Assembly (NCBI GenBank): GCA_016186995.1
Contig: JACPKQ010000010.1
Coordinates: forward strand, 1 to 64,000
Origin: Deltaproteobacteria bacterium
GTDB taxonomy: Bacteria; Bdellovibrionota; JACOXK01
Length of the DNA stretch: 64,000 nt
Reading direction: 5' to 3'
Position 1 is the stretch's first letter; each line of letters begins with the position of its first letter. The position numbers and the translations under genes are program-made. Positions 1 through 6,771 of the stretch are shown here, piece by piece. The notes below the pieces were generated by a model. It was not told the DNA's origin and did not search any database. It saw only the letters and a list, made by a program, of their open reading frames with translations.

Positions 1-1
1 T

Positions 2-109
2 GAAGGGGAGGATCCACACCGGGCGGAGGGGCCCCTGAGGAACCTCCAGGCCATCAAGAACTTAAGCTATAGAGACATGAAGAGAAAGCGGCTTGACCGG
101 GAGGTCTAA
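2..109 (+). CDS. 3' end of an unidentified ORF (partial)
   Basis: A reading frame open from the window edge ends at the TAA at 107-109 and gives about 35 residues ending KRKRLDREV. By my count the first 110 bases are about 57% G+C, far above the neighbouring genes. I do not recognise the protein. The last bases also carry the -35 and spacer of the predicted glpK promoter. It may be the tail of a real gene, a foreign fragment, or chance. Confidence 0.3.
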   Translation, partial: EGEDPHRAEGPLRNLQAIKNLSYRDMKRKRLDREV

Positions 110-121
110 CTTTCCTATAAA
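93..121 (+). promoter_or_regulatory. Predicted sigma70 promoter of glpK
   Basis: The -35 TTGACC (93-98) and -10 TATAAA (116-121) are separated by 17 nt. The ATG of glpK follows only 6 nt after the -10, so transcription should begin at or next to the start codon and there is no room for a Shine-Dalgarno site. Confidence 0.6.
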
Positions 122-127
122 AAGTTC

Positions 128-1591
128 ATGATTCTAGCCATTGACCAAGGAACAACAGGCACAACTGCTCTTCTTATTGATAAAGATATTCATATTATTG
201 ATAAAGTGACTGTCGATTTTCCACAAATCTTTCCACAATCAGGCTGGGTAGAACATAATTTAAACGACATTTGGCAATCAACCCTTCTTGCCATTCAAAA
301 ACTTTTAGAAAAAACAAAAATAAATCCAAAAAAAATTGACGCTATTGGCATCACAAACCAAAGAGAAACAACTTGTGTATGGAATCAAAAAACAGGGAAA
401 CCACTCCATAATGCCATTGTATGGCAATGCAGAAGATCAGCTTCTTTTTGTAACAAGCTAAAAAAGGAGGGGCTTAATCCTTTTTTTCAAAAAAAGACGG
501 GTTTATTACTCGATGCTTATTTTTCAGGAACAAAAATAAACTGGCTTTTAAAAAATGTTTCTAAAACAAAAGAAAAAAATGCTGTTTTTGGAACTATTGA
601 TAGTTTTCTTATTTCAAAATTAACAAACAATGAAGTCCATATTACAGACGTGTCTAACGCTTCCAGAACACTTCTTATGAACATTAAAACTTTAGAGTGG
701 GATGATGAACTTTGTAAAATTTTAAAAATTCCAAAAGATAAACTTCCCCACATTAAATCAAACTGCGAAATATATGGAAAAACAAAAAATGTAGCCATTT
801 TGCCAGATGGTATCCCCATTTCTTCAGCTGTGGGGGACCAACAGGCCGCTCTTTTTGGACAAGCTTGTTTCAAAGAAAACGAAGCTAAATGTACTTATGG
901 AACAGGCTCTTTTTTCCTTTTAAATACAGGAAAAAAACCTGTTTTTTCAAAAAATAATCTTCTGACAACTGTAGCGTGGCACATGAAAAATAAAACAACC
1001 TATGCTTTAGAAGGGAGTGTTTTTATTGCAGGTGCTGCGGTTCAGTGGTTAAGAGACGGACTTAAAATCATTCGATCATCCAAAGAAATTGAAGAACTTG
1101 CCAAAAAAGTACCCACCTCAGAAGAGGTAGTTTTTGTACCAGCCCTAACAGGCTTAGGAGCTCCCTATTGGAACCAAGATGCTCGAGGCGCTTTTTACGG
1201 ACTCACCCGTGGTACAACTCAATCCCATATAGCACGAGCAACCCTTGAAGCCATTGCCTTTCAAAACTACGATCTTGTTAAAACCATGGAAAAAGATACA
1301 AAAAAAACCATTTCTATTCTTAGGGTGGATGGTGGAGCTTCTGCTAACAACCTTCTTATGAATTTTCAAGCAGGACTTCTTAATATTCCTCTTTCTAGAC
1401 CAGAATCACTTGAATCCACTGCCCGTGGTGCTGCACTTTTAGCTGGGCTTGCTATTGGTTATTGGAACGATCTTAAAGAAATCGCCAAAAAATCAAAAAC
1501 CGCAACCCTTTTCAAACCAAAAATGAAAGAAAAAGAAAGAAAACAACATCTTTCAAAATGGCACAAAGCTATTCAAAGAACACTCACCTAA
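128..1591 (+). CDS. glpK: Glycerol kinase
   Basis: This cytoplasmic FGGY-family kinase phosphorylates glycerol to sn-glycerol 3-phosphate with ATP. At 487 residues it is close to the usual ~500. The N-terminal phosphate-binding motif DQGTTGTTALLID starts at residue 6. NQRETTCVWN near residue 77 matches the conserved glycerol-contacting Arg-Glu segment, and YGTGSFFLLNTG lies near residue 257. The C-terminal domain contains the DGGASANN nucleotide-binding motif. The start has no Shine-Dalgarno sequence but sits 6 nt after a good -10 element. No glpF or glpD neighbour is visible, so the gene looks monocistronic. Confidence 0.95.
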   Translation: MILAIDQGTTGTTALLIDKDIHIIDKVTVDFPQIFPQSGWVEHNLNDIWQSTLLAIQKLLEKTKINPKKIDAIGITNQRETTCVWNQKTGKPLHNAIVWQCRRSASFCNKLKKEGLNPFFQKKTGLLLDAYFSGTKINWLLKNVSKTKEKNAVFGTIDSFLISKLTNNEVHITDVSNASRTLLMNIKTLEWDDELCKILKIPKDKLPHIKSNCEIYGKTKNVAILPDGIPISSAVGDQQAALFGQACFKENEAKCTYGTGSFFLLNTGKKPVFSKNNLLTTVAWHMKNKTTYALEGSVFIAGAAVQWLRDGLKIIRSSKEIEELAKKVPTSEEVVFVPALTGLGAPYWNQDARGAFYGLTRGTTQSHIARATLEAIAFQNYDLVKTMEKDTKKTISILRVDGGASANNLLMNFQAGLLNIPLSRPESLESTARGAALLAGLAIGYWNDLKEIAKKSKTATLFKPKMKEKERKQHLSKWHKAIQRTLT

Positions 1592-1636
1592 GCACACTCA
1601 AGTTCTTGAAATGGCACCATGAACAACCTTGGTTCT

Positions 1637-1692
1637 GAGTAGGGAGGGTGTTTTGTTTCCTGAACGTGCAACAAAACACCCAGTCCCTACTC
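1637..1692. repeat. Long imperfect hairpin downstream of glpK
   Basis: The arm at 1637-1656 (GAGTAGGGAGGGTGTTTTGT) is the reverse complement of 1671-1692 apart from a 2-nt bulge, with a 14-nt loop. There is no T-run after it, so it is not a textbook intrinsic terminator, though it could protect or end the glpK transcript. Confidence 0.7.
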
Positions 1693-1748
1693 TCTCATGG
1701 ATATGTCAGATCTTTTTTCCCTTCAAAACATACTAAGTAACTTTATTA

Positions 1749-1844
1749 TGTCACCCTGACCCCGGACTTGATCCGGGGGAAGGGTATAATACGAATTATA
1801 TTCTTCGCTTCGCTCAGAATGACAAAAGAACGCTCAGAATGACA
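1749..1844. repeat. Cluster of dispersed-type palindromic repeats
   Basis: At 1749-1778 there is a repeat with the inverted arms CCCGGA/TCCGGG. At 1800-1824 lies a unit whose reverse complement reads TGTCATTCTGAGCGAAGCGA and onward, followed by a truncated second copy at 1831-1844 (CGCTCAGAATGACA). Units of both kinds are known as dispersed intergenic repeats in many bacterial genomes. They fill much of the 508-bp gap between glpK and yqeY, in which I see no gene. Confidence 0.65.
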
Positions 1845-1863
1845 AAGAATTCGAATTTATGTG

Positions 1864-2025
1864 AAAAAATGGTTACTGTCTGAAGCGGAAATAAAGCGCA
1901 GCACACGGTTTGTAAATATTCAAAACTGTGCATCCCGGACAGTGCTTTAGCACTTACGGGATTAATGAAGAATTCATGTGGAACAACTACAGCGAGCCAT
2001 GTAGCGAAAGATAGTAACCATTTTT
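1864..2025. repeat. Element with 13-bp terminal inverted repeats
   Basis: AAAAATGGTTACT (1865-1877) is exactly complementary to AGTAACCATTTTT (2013-2025). Inside is a second hairpin at 1932-1962 with arms ATCCCG/CGGGAT and AGTGCT/AGCACT. The ~160-bp unit contains no ORF worth calling and looks like a MITE-type or structured-RNA element. Confidence 0.5.
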
Positions 2026-2063
2026 AAGAACTTAAGGTTATCATTAAGAGGGGTGACAAAATG

Positions 2064-2091
2064 TTGTGTGCGTATTATTTCCTGCTATAGT
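2064..2091 (+). promoter_or_regulatory. Predicted promoter of yqeY
   Basis: A -10 TATAGT (2086-2091) is preceded 16 nt upstream by a TTGTGT (2064-2069). The ATG at 2100 is 8 nt after the -10, predicting an almost leaderless mRNA. Confidence 0.45.
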
Positions 2092-2099
2092 AGATAAAT

Positions 2100-2555
2100 A
2101 TGTCGCAACTTAAAAAGAAAATCGAAGAACAATACGTTGCTGCTGTAAAAGGCAAAGATGCTTTTTCTGTTTCTGTGTTTCGTCTTATACGCGCCGCTAT
2201 TAAAAATAAAGAAATTGATACACGCAAACCCTTGAACGAAGATAAAGACATTATTGATATCATTAAGAAAATGATGAAACAAAACGCCGAATCTTTAGAA
2301 CAATTTCAAAAAGGTAAAAGAGCTGATTTAGTAGAAAAAACTCAAAAAGAAATCTCACTCCTTCAAACTTTTCTTCCAAAACAACTAAGCAAAGAAGAAC
2401 TTAAGAAAAAAATTCAAGCAACCATTACTCAAACAGGAGCCTCTTCTTTAAAAGATATGGGAAAAGTCATACAAGAGGTTTCAAAAAACTTCGGATCTCA
2501 AGCTGATATGAAAGAAGTAAGCTCTATCGTCCGCGATCTTTTACCTAAGGCTTAG
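2100..2555 (+). CDS. yqeY: GatB/YqeY domain protein
   Basis: At 151 residues this is the usual length for the stand-alone YqeY family, which resembles the tRNA-binding tail domain of the amidotransferase subunit GatB. Family features seen are the N-terminal SQLKKKIEEQYVAAVKGKD helix, the VFRLIRAAIKNKEID segment near residue 27 and the LLQTFLPKQLS motif near residue 87. The tail has the typical DMGKVIQEV...GSQADMKEVSSIV organisation. Family members are often near rpsU/dnaG, but not here. The precise biochemical role of the family is unclear; a tRNA-related function is inferred from homology. Confidence 0.9.
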   Translation: MSQLKKKIEEQYVAAVKGKDAFSVSVFRLIRAAIKNKEIDTRKPLNEDKDIIDIIKKMMKQNAESLEQFQKGKRADLVEKTQKEISLLQTFLPKQLSKEELKKKIQATITQTGASSLKDMGKVIQEVSKNFGSQADMKEVSSIVRDLLPKA

Positions 2556-2568
2556 AGAAACAACTGTT

Positions 2569-2889
2569 TTATTTCCAACCAGCAAGTTTAAGAATATCAA
2601 CTTTTTTGAATCTATAGTCTTTACCTACTTTAGTGTATTTAACTTTACCTTCTTTAATTCTACGTCTCATGGTTGATTCAGAAAGCCCCATGAATTGACA
2701 TACCTCTCGAAGAGTAAGAAGAGCTGGGCTAGTAAAAAGCTTCATTGAGTCAGTAATATCAATCCCAATAACGTGACCTTTTTTGTCATAACGAACTATA
2801 ATACCTTCTTTATATTCTGACTTCGCCTCCACTTCATCTGTAAAATCAATAGAGAGATAATCAACTTCTTTATTATGATGAACTTTCAT
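2569..2889 (-). CDS. DUF2283 protein with C-terminal HTH; predicted antitoxin
   Basis: This 106-residue protein appears to be a fusion. Residues 1 to about 50 (HHNKEVDYLSIDF, then GIIVRYDKKGHVIGIDI) match the DUF2283 pattern of small beta-rich proteins. Residues ~58-103 form an excisionase/MerR-type winged helix (TLREVCQFMGLSESTMRRRI, then VKYTKVGKDYRFKKVDIL). The start overlaps the stop of the upstream DUF4258 gene by 4 nt (ATGA), so the two are translationally coupled. DUF4258/DUF2283 pairs are known as predicted type II toxin-antitoxin modules. The HTH would supply the autoregulatory function. The role is inferred from pairing and domains. Confidence 0.75.
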   Translation of the reverse strand: MKVHHNKEVDYLSIDFTDEVEAKSEYKEGIIVRYDKKGHVIGIDITDSMKLFTSPALLTLREVCQFMGLSESTMRRRIKEGKVKYTKVGKDYRFKKVDILKLAGWK

Positions 2890-3128
2890 TTTACCACCTC
2901 AAAATTTATTAAAACAGTTAACACCTCACATAATTTTCTTTTTTTCCGAACGACTACTGCAGCTATCATATTATCTTTTCTCAATTTCATTTTTTTATAA
3001 AAAATATATTTATCCTTTGATTGCTTAATTGTTCCATCAGGGTCAGTTAAAACAAACTCCACCTCTTGGGTTGAAACGTTTCTTTGAACCATGCGCTGAA
3101 CAGCATGAGAACTGTACTTAATCTCCAT
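2886..3128 (-). CDS. DUF4258 protein; predicted toxin
   Basis: This 80-residue basic protein has DUF4258 hallmarks: SSHAVQRMVQRNVS at residues 5-18, a short aspartate-containing turn (LTDPDGTIKQSKDKYIFYK), and a C-terminal strand pair ending in LCEVLTVL. The family has a small RelE/BrnT-like fold and is usually beside a DUF2283 or HTH protein, as here (4-nt overlap with the downstream gene). Ribonuclease activity is plausible but unproven. There is no Shine-Dalgarno upstream of the ATG; a near-consensus promoter lies 18-46 nt upstream. Confidence 0.75.
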   Translation of the reverse strand: MEIKYSSHAVQRMVQRNVSTQEVEFVLTDPDGTIKQSKDKYIFYKKMKLRKDNMIAAVVVRKKRKLCEVLTVLINFEVVK

Positions 3129-3145
3129 ATTTATTTATAAACTAA

Positions 3146-3185
3146 ATATTATAACTAGTCAATAACTTGTCAATATCTAGTCAAA
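3146..3185 (-). promoter_or_regulatory. Promoter and three-copy operator of the TA pair
   Basis: Reading the minus strand, -35 TTGACA (3168-3173) and -10 TAATAT (3146-3151) are 16 nt apart; a TATAAT overlaps the latter. Three copies of a 10-mer related to ACTWGTCAAT (3154-3163, 3165-3174, 3176-3185) repeat every 11 bp, one helical turn, and cover the -35. This is the arrangement expected of an autoregulatory operator bound by the HTH antitoxin. Confidence 0.6.
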
Positions 3186-3211
3186 TAAATTTCTGGAATA
3201 AGTGCTTTACG

Positions 3212-3241
3212 CCCCTAACCACTATATCTTGTGGTTAGGGG
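3212..3241. terminator. Perfect 11-bp hairpin beyond the secreted-protein gene
   Basis: CCCCTAACCAC (3212-3222) pairs perfectly with GTGGTTAGGGG (3231-3241) across an 8-nt loop. It lies 15 bp beyond the stop of the minus-strand gene ending at 3257 and just upstream of the TA operator. There is no U-tract, so terminator function is tentative. Confidence 0.45.
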
Positions 3242-3256
3242 GAACACTAATATACA

Positions 3257-3721
3257 CTAGCGGCAATCTTCGATGTGTCTTTCTCCAACCAAAAGAACTC
3301 TATTGTGTGAAAATTGAAACCCTCGAATCATTCCATCTACCGTTTCATCAAGATGAACAATACAAGCCGTTCCTTCTGTATTGGGCCGAACATGTTTTGT
3401 AAGAATGATTTCAAAATTTATCTTCTCAACATCTGGATTATTTTGAATAACATCTTCTGGTAACATAGTTTCATAAGTAGCCAGACAAGGCGCCCCCTCC
3501 CCTGTGTTTCGATGGTCTAAAATGGTAACATCAGCCAATTCCGGCACAAGCACCTTTACGACAGGCGAAACGTACTCAGCGCGTGATAGTTTAAGTTTTG
3601 TTGTAGAAATATCCACATTAAGCTCCACAGTTCTTTTTGAAAGAACCACGGAGCCTGCATTGGCTACAGCCACAGACATGACATAAACAACAAGCCCAAC
3701 AAACAGTTTTTTATTTTTCAT
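3257..3721 (-). CDS. Small secreted protein of unknown function
   Basis: This 154-residue protein begins with a clear Sec signal peptide (MKNKKLFVGLVVYVMSVAV, then ANA-GS as a probable cleavage site near residue 22). The mature part is mostly alternating hydrophobic/polar and probably beta-rich, with three cysteines. I recognise no family. The start is well supported by AAGGAGG about 10 nt upstream. It is divergent from the LysR gene at 3814 with a 92-bp shared control region, so the LysR protein is a candidate regulator. Periplasmic or secreted location is inferred from the leader. Confidence 0.75.
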   Translation of the reverse strand: MKNKKLFVGLVVYVMSVAVANAGSVVLSKRTVELNVDISTTKLKLSRAEYVSPVVKVLVPELADVTILDHRNTGEGAPCLATYETMLPEDVIQNNPDVEKINFEIILTKHVRPNTEGTACIVHLDETVDGMIRGFQFSHNRVLLVGERHIEDCR

Positions 3722-3765
3722 TTTTCTAAGACCTCCTTATTTAAGTTAGTTATATCTTCTGTTAT

Positions 3766-3807
3766 ATAAATAAGTAAAATTGATTTTATTTATTATTGTG
3801 ATAGGTA
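3766..3807 (+). promoter_or_regulatory. lysR promoter with overlapping dyad
   Basis: TTGATT (3780-3785) and TAGGTA (3802-3807) are 16 nt apart and the lysR ATG follows 6 nt later. An imperfect palindrome with core TAAAAT-tg-ATTTTA spans 3766-3796. LysR-type proteins commonly bind such AT-rich dyads between divergent genes, so this is a candidate autoregulatory site also serving the gene at 3257-3721. Confidence 0.45.
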
Positions 3808-3813
3808 AAAGCT

Positions 3814-4680
3814 ATGCTTCCAAATGCTCAAGATTTAAAATATTTCATTGAGGTTTCAAAAACACTTAACCTTACAAGGGCTTCGGAACGATTAGGAATT
3901 AGCCAACCCTCTTTGAGTGTTTCTATCCAAAGGCTTGAAAACAATATAGGGGTTCCACTTCTTATTCGAGGCAAAAAAGGTGTCGCCCTTACACAAGCGG
4001 GGCAAGCGCTTTTAACACAAGCTCACAATATTATTGATTCGTGGGAAAACCTTAAAGAAAAGGCAACAAGCACTTATATGCACATCGCAGGGCAATACAC
4101 CATTGGGTGCCATCCTTCTGTTGCTCTTTATTCACTTCCACATATTATTCCTTCTCTTTTAGAAAACTATCCACAACTTGAAATTAAATGTGTTCATGAC
4201 CTTTCACGTCGAATGACAGAATCAGTCATCAGTATGCAGGTCTCTGTTGGCATTGTAGTCAATCCTGTACCACACCCAGATCTGGTTATTCAAAAACTCT
4301 GTAGCGACATCGTTACTTTTTGGAAAGGAAAAGAAAATAACCCCCTACAAGATCCTTATTCTGGAAAAGGTGTTTTAATTTGCGACCCCGATCTTATTCA
4401 AACACAAGATTTACTTAAAAAAATAAAGAAAACAAAAATTAAATATCGAACCATTCTTTCTTCTTCAAATCTTGAAGTCATTGCAGAACTTGTGGCATCG
4501 GGAAGTGGTTTTGGAATTATTCCAGGAAAAGTTGCAAAACGACAATCCTATATGAAACTACAAAAAATCAAACGGGCTCCTGTTTTTTATGATGAAGTGT
4601 GCGCAATTTATAGAATTGAAAACAAAAACGTTCCAGCGATTCAAATAATTACTCAAAAACTTAAAAAAGCTCTTATATAA
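3814..4680 (+). CDS. LysR-family transcriptional regulator
   Basis: The 288-residue protein has the N-terminal winged helix at residues 1-60 (LKYFIEVSKTLNLTRASERL, then ISQPSLSVSIQRLEN) and the LLIRGKKGVALTQAG segment typical of LysR proteins. From residue ~90 it has a periplasmic-binding-like effector domain (YTIGCHPSVALYSLPHIIPS; ASGSGFGIIPGKVAKRQ). The effector is not predictable. The divergent neighbour is the secreted protein at 3257-3721, a likely target. It converges on radA with a 4-nt gap. Confidence 0.92.
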   Translation: MLPNAQDLKYFIEVSKTLNLTRASERLGISQPSLSVSIQRLENNIGVPLLIRGKKGVALTQAGQALLTQAHNIIDSWENLKEKATSTYMHIAGQYTIGCHPSVALYSLPHIIPSLLENYPQLEIKCVHDLSRRMTESVISMQVSVGIVVNPVPHPDLVIQKLCSDIVTFWKGKENNPLQDPYSGKGVLICDPDLIQTQDLLKKIKKTKIKYRTILSSSNLEVIAELVASGSGFGIIPGKVAKRQSYMKLQKIKRAPVFYDEVCAIYRIENKNVPAIQIITQKLKKALI

Positions 4681-4684
4681 TAAA

Positions 4685-6040
4685 TCAGAAAAAAAGCTCG
4701 AGAGCCTTTTCGATATTAGAAACCCCCACGAGTTCAATACCCTTGATAGATTTTAGCTTAGAAAGGTTTTTTTGAGGAAGAACACATTTTTTAAACCCTA
4801 GTTTTTTGGCCTCGCCCACCCGTACATCAACGCCTCGAACAGCCCTGAGCTCTCCAGAAAGCCCCACCTCACCAATAGCTAAAACATCGTGTGGTAAAGA
4901 TACATTTTTAAAACTACTCATCACAACTAAAAGTGTTCCTAAATCAGAAGCGGTTTCTTGAATTTTAATACCACCCGCAACATTCACATAAACATCATGC
5001 CCAGCTAAAATAATGCCTGAAGATTTTTCTAAAACAGCCAATAAAAGAGAAACTCTTTGTGGATCAAGCCCTAACGTTGTACGTCTTGGGGCTGCAAAAC
5101 TAGTTTGCGAAACAAGCGCTTGAAGCTCCACCAAAATGGGTCGCGTTCCTTCCAAAGAAGAAACAACAATAGAGCCAGGGTTTTTTTCTTCACTTCTTTC
5201 AGATAAAAAGAAACTAGAAGGGTTATTAATTTCCACAAGTCCCTTTTCTTGCATTTCAAAAACTCCAATTTCATGGGTGGATCCAAACCTATTTTTAATG
5301 GATCTTAAAATTCGAAATGAAAGTGTTGGATCAGAATCAAAATAAAGAACCGTATCAACCATGTGTTCTAAAACACGAGGTCCTGCAATAGAGCCTTCTT
5401 TTGTAACATGCCCCACAATAAAAGTTGCAATATTATTTTTCTTAGCCAAATACATAAGTCGCGCTGCACAGTGCCTAACTTGGCTTACGGTACCTGGCGC
5501 TGATTCAAGTTCTTGAGAAAAAAGTGTTTGAATAGAATCAATAACAAGAATATGGGGTTTTAATTTCTCACAATGAGACATTACTTTTTCAAGCCCGGTT
5601 TCAGAAAGAACAAAAAGGTTTTTTTGTGAAATCCCTAAGCGCTCTGCCCTCATTTTGACTTGTAATAAAGACTCTTCAGCAGAAACGTACAAAACATTTA
5701 GTTTTTGCTTTGTGGTATTTCCCACTACTTGTAAAAGAAGGGTTGATTTACCAATACCCGGATCTCCACCTACAAGCGTTAAAGAACCTTGTACAATTCC
5801 CCCACCCAAAACTCGATCGAGCTCTGCAATGCCGGTTGTCATTCGGGTTTCTTCCTCACAATTGATTTGATCTAATGTAATAGGCTTATCTTGAGAGAAT
5901 TCTAGATTCTGATGTTTCTTGGGAGCTTCAATAATATCTTCATAAAAAGTGTTCCACTCATTACAAGATGGACACTTTCCCATCCACTTTTGAGTATTAT
6001 AACCACAACCCGAGCAACAATATTGAGTGTTCTTTTTCAT
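4685..6040 (-). CDS. radA: DNA repair protein RadA/Sms
   Basis: RadA is a RecA-like ATPase promoting branch migration during recombinational repair. From the chosen ATG there is a four-cysteine zinc finger (CSGCGYNTQKWMGKCPSC), Walker A GGDPGIGKST, the RadA-specific KNRFG motif (IKNRFGSTHEIGVFEM) and a C-terminal Lon-protease-like domain (VNVAGGIKIQETASDLGTLL; AIGEVGLSGELRAV). I start at 6040 rather than 6061: MKKNTQYCCSGCGY is the usual beginning, and a promoter (TAGGAT at 6048-6053) would overlap the upstream ATG. The product is about 451 residues. It is divergent from queE. Confidence 0.95.
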   Translation of the reverse strand: MKKNTQYCCSGCGYNTQKWMGKCPSCNEWNTFYEDIIEAPKKHQNLEFSQDKPITLDQINCEEETRMTTGIAELDRVLGGGIVQGSLTLVGGDPGIGKSTLLLQVVGNTTKQKLNVLYVSAEESLLQVKMRAERLGISQKNLFVLSETGLEKVMSHCEKLKPHILVIDSIQTLFSQELESAPGTVSQVRHCAARLMYLAKKNNIATFIVGHVTKEGSIAGPRVLEHMVDTVLYFDSDPTLSFRILRSIKNRFGSTHEIGVFEMQEKGLVEINNPSSFFLSERSEEKNPGSIVVSSLEGTRPILVELQALVSQTSFAAPRRTTLGLDPQRVSLLLAVLEKSSGIILAGHDVYVNVAGGIKIQETASDLGTLLVVMSSFKNVSLPHDVLAIGEVGLSGELRAVRGVDVRVGEAKKLGFKKCVLPQKNLSKLKSIKGIELVGVSNIEKALELFF

Positions 6041-6047
6041 TAAAACC

Positions 6048-6075
6048 ATCCTACCAGCCAAAGTTGTATTTTCAA
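6048..6075 (-). promoter_or_regulatory. Predicted promoter of radA
   Basis: On the minus strand, TTGAAA (6070-6075) and TAGGAT (6048-6053) are separated by 16 nt, with the radA ATG 7 nt after the -10. The site overlaps the upstream region of the divergent queE gene, whose own -10-like TATGCT (6081-6086) sits 6 nt before its ATG. Confidence 0.5.
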
Positions 6076-6092
6076 TGTTATATGCTAATAAA

Positions 6093-6722
6093 ATGTGCGT
6101 GCTTCAGGTTTCTGAAATTTATTACAGTATTCAAGGAGAATCTTCATTTCGAGGAGAGCCTTGTATTTTTATTCGCCTTACAGGGTGCGATCTTCGCTGC
6201 AGCTGGTGTGATACAGAATATTCTTTTTACGGTGGTAAAAAAATGAATATTTCTAAAATTTTGAATGAAGTTTCCAGATTTCCTTGTAAACTTGTTGAAA
6301 TTACAGGTGGAGAACCCCTTTTACAAAAAGAGACTCCAAATCTTTCTCAAAGCCTTTTAAATGAAGGATATACAGTACTTTTAGAAACAGGGGGGCATAA
6401 AGATATTCAAAATATTCCTAAAGAAGTAATTACTGTTATGGATATTAAAACCCCTAGTAGTGGAGAAGCAGAAAAAAATAATTGGGACAATTTAAAATAT
6501 CTAAAGCCACACGATGAAATTAAATTTGTGATTCAAGACAGAAACGATTTTGAGTGGGCAAAAAAAACTGTCCAAGAAAAATTAAAAAAAATAGAAAACC
6601 TCATTCATTTTTCTCCTGTGTTCAAAAAAATGAACCCCCACACACTTTCAAAATGGATTTTAAACGAAAATCTTCCTGTTAAGTTTGGAACTCAACTACA
6701 TAAAGAATTAGGACTGCCCTAA
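6093..6722 (+). CDS. queE: 7-carboxy-7-deazaguanine synthase (radical SAM)
   Basis: QueE converts 6-carboxytetrahydropterin to 7-carboxy-7-deazaguanine in the queuosine pathway. The N-terminus has the expected VSEIYYSIQGES and the radical-SAM Cx3Cx2C cluster motif (TGCDLRCSWCDTEYSFYGG) near residue 35. VEITGGEPLLQKE near residue 70 is the SAM-binding GGE motif. The ATG at 6093 is preferred because upstream starts add only residues absent from the family and would overlap the radA promoter. The product is 209 residues, within family range. No other que gene is in the window. Confidence 0.93.
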   Translation: MCVLQVSEIYYSIQGESSFRGEPCIFIRLTGCDLRCSWCDTEYSFYGGKKMNISKILNEVSRFPCKLVEITGGEPLLQKETPNLSQSLLNEGYTVLLETGGHKDIQNIPKEVITVMDIKTPSSGEAEKNNWDNLKYLKPHDEIKFVIQDRNDFEWAKKTVQEKLKKIENLIHFSPVFKKMNPHTLSKWILNENLPVKFGTQLHKELGLP

Positions 6723-6732
6723 ATTAAGATAA

Positions 6733-6762
6733 TTGACGCTTTAACTTGTACCATGCTACACA
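6733..6762 (+). promoter_or_regulatory. Predicted promoter of the SDR epimerase gene
   Basis: TTGACG (6733-6738) and TACACA (6757-6762) with an 18-nt spacer; the ATG at 6772 is 9 nt after the -10, again implying a leader of only a few nucleotides. Confidence 0.4.
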
Positions 6763-6771
6763 AGAATATCT

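Noticed and set aside
4680-4715. Possible bidirectional terminator between lysR and radA
   Set aside because: Only a 4-bp stem with a 2-nt loop; not convincing.
6027-6092. Longer GTG start for queE
   Set aside because: It adds residues not found in QueE, overlaps the radA promoter, and would overlap the radA start.
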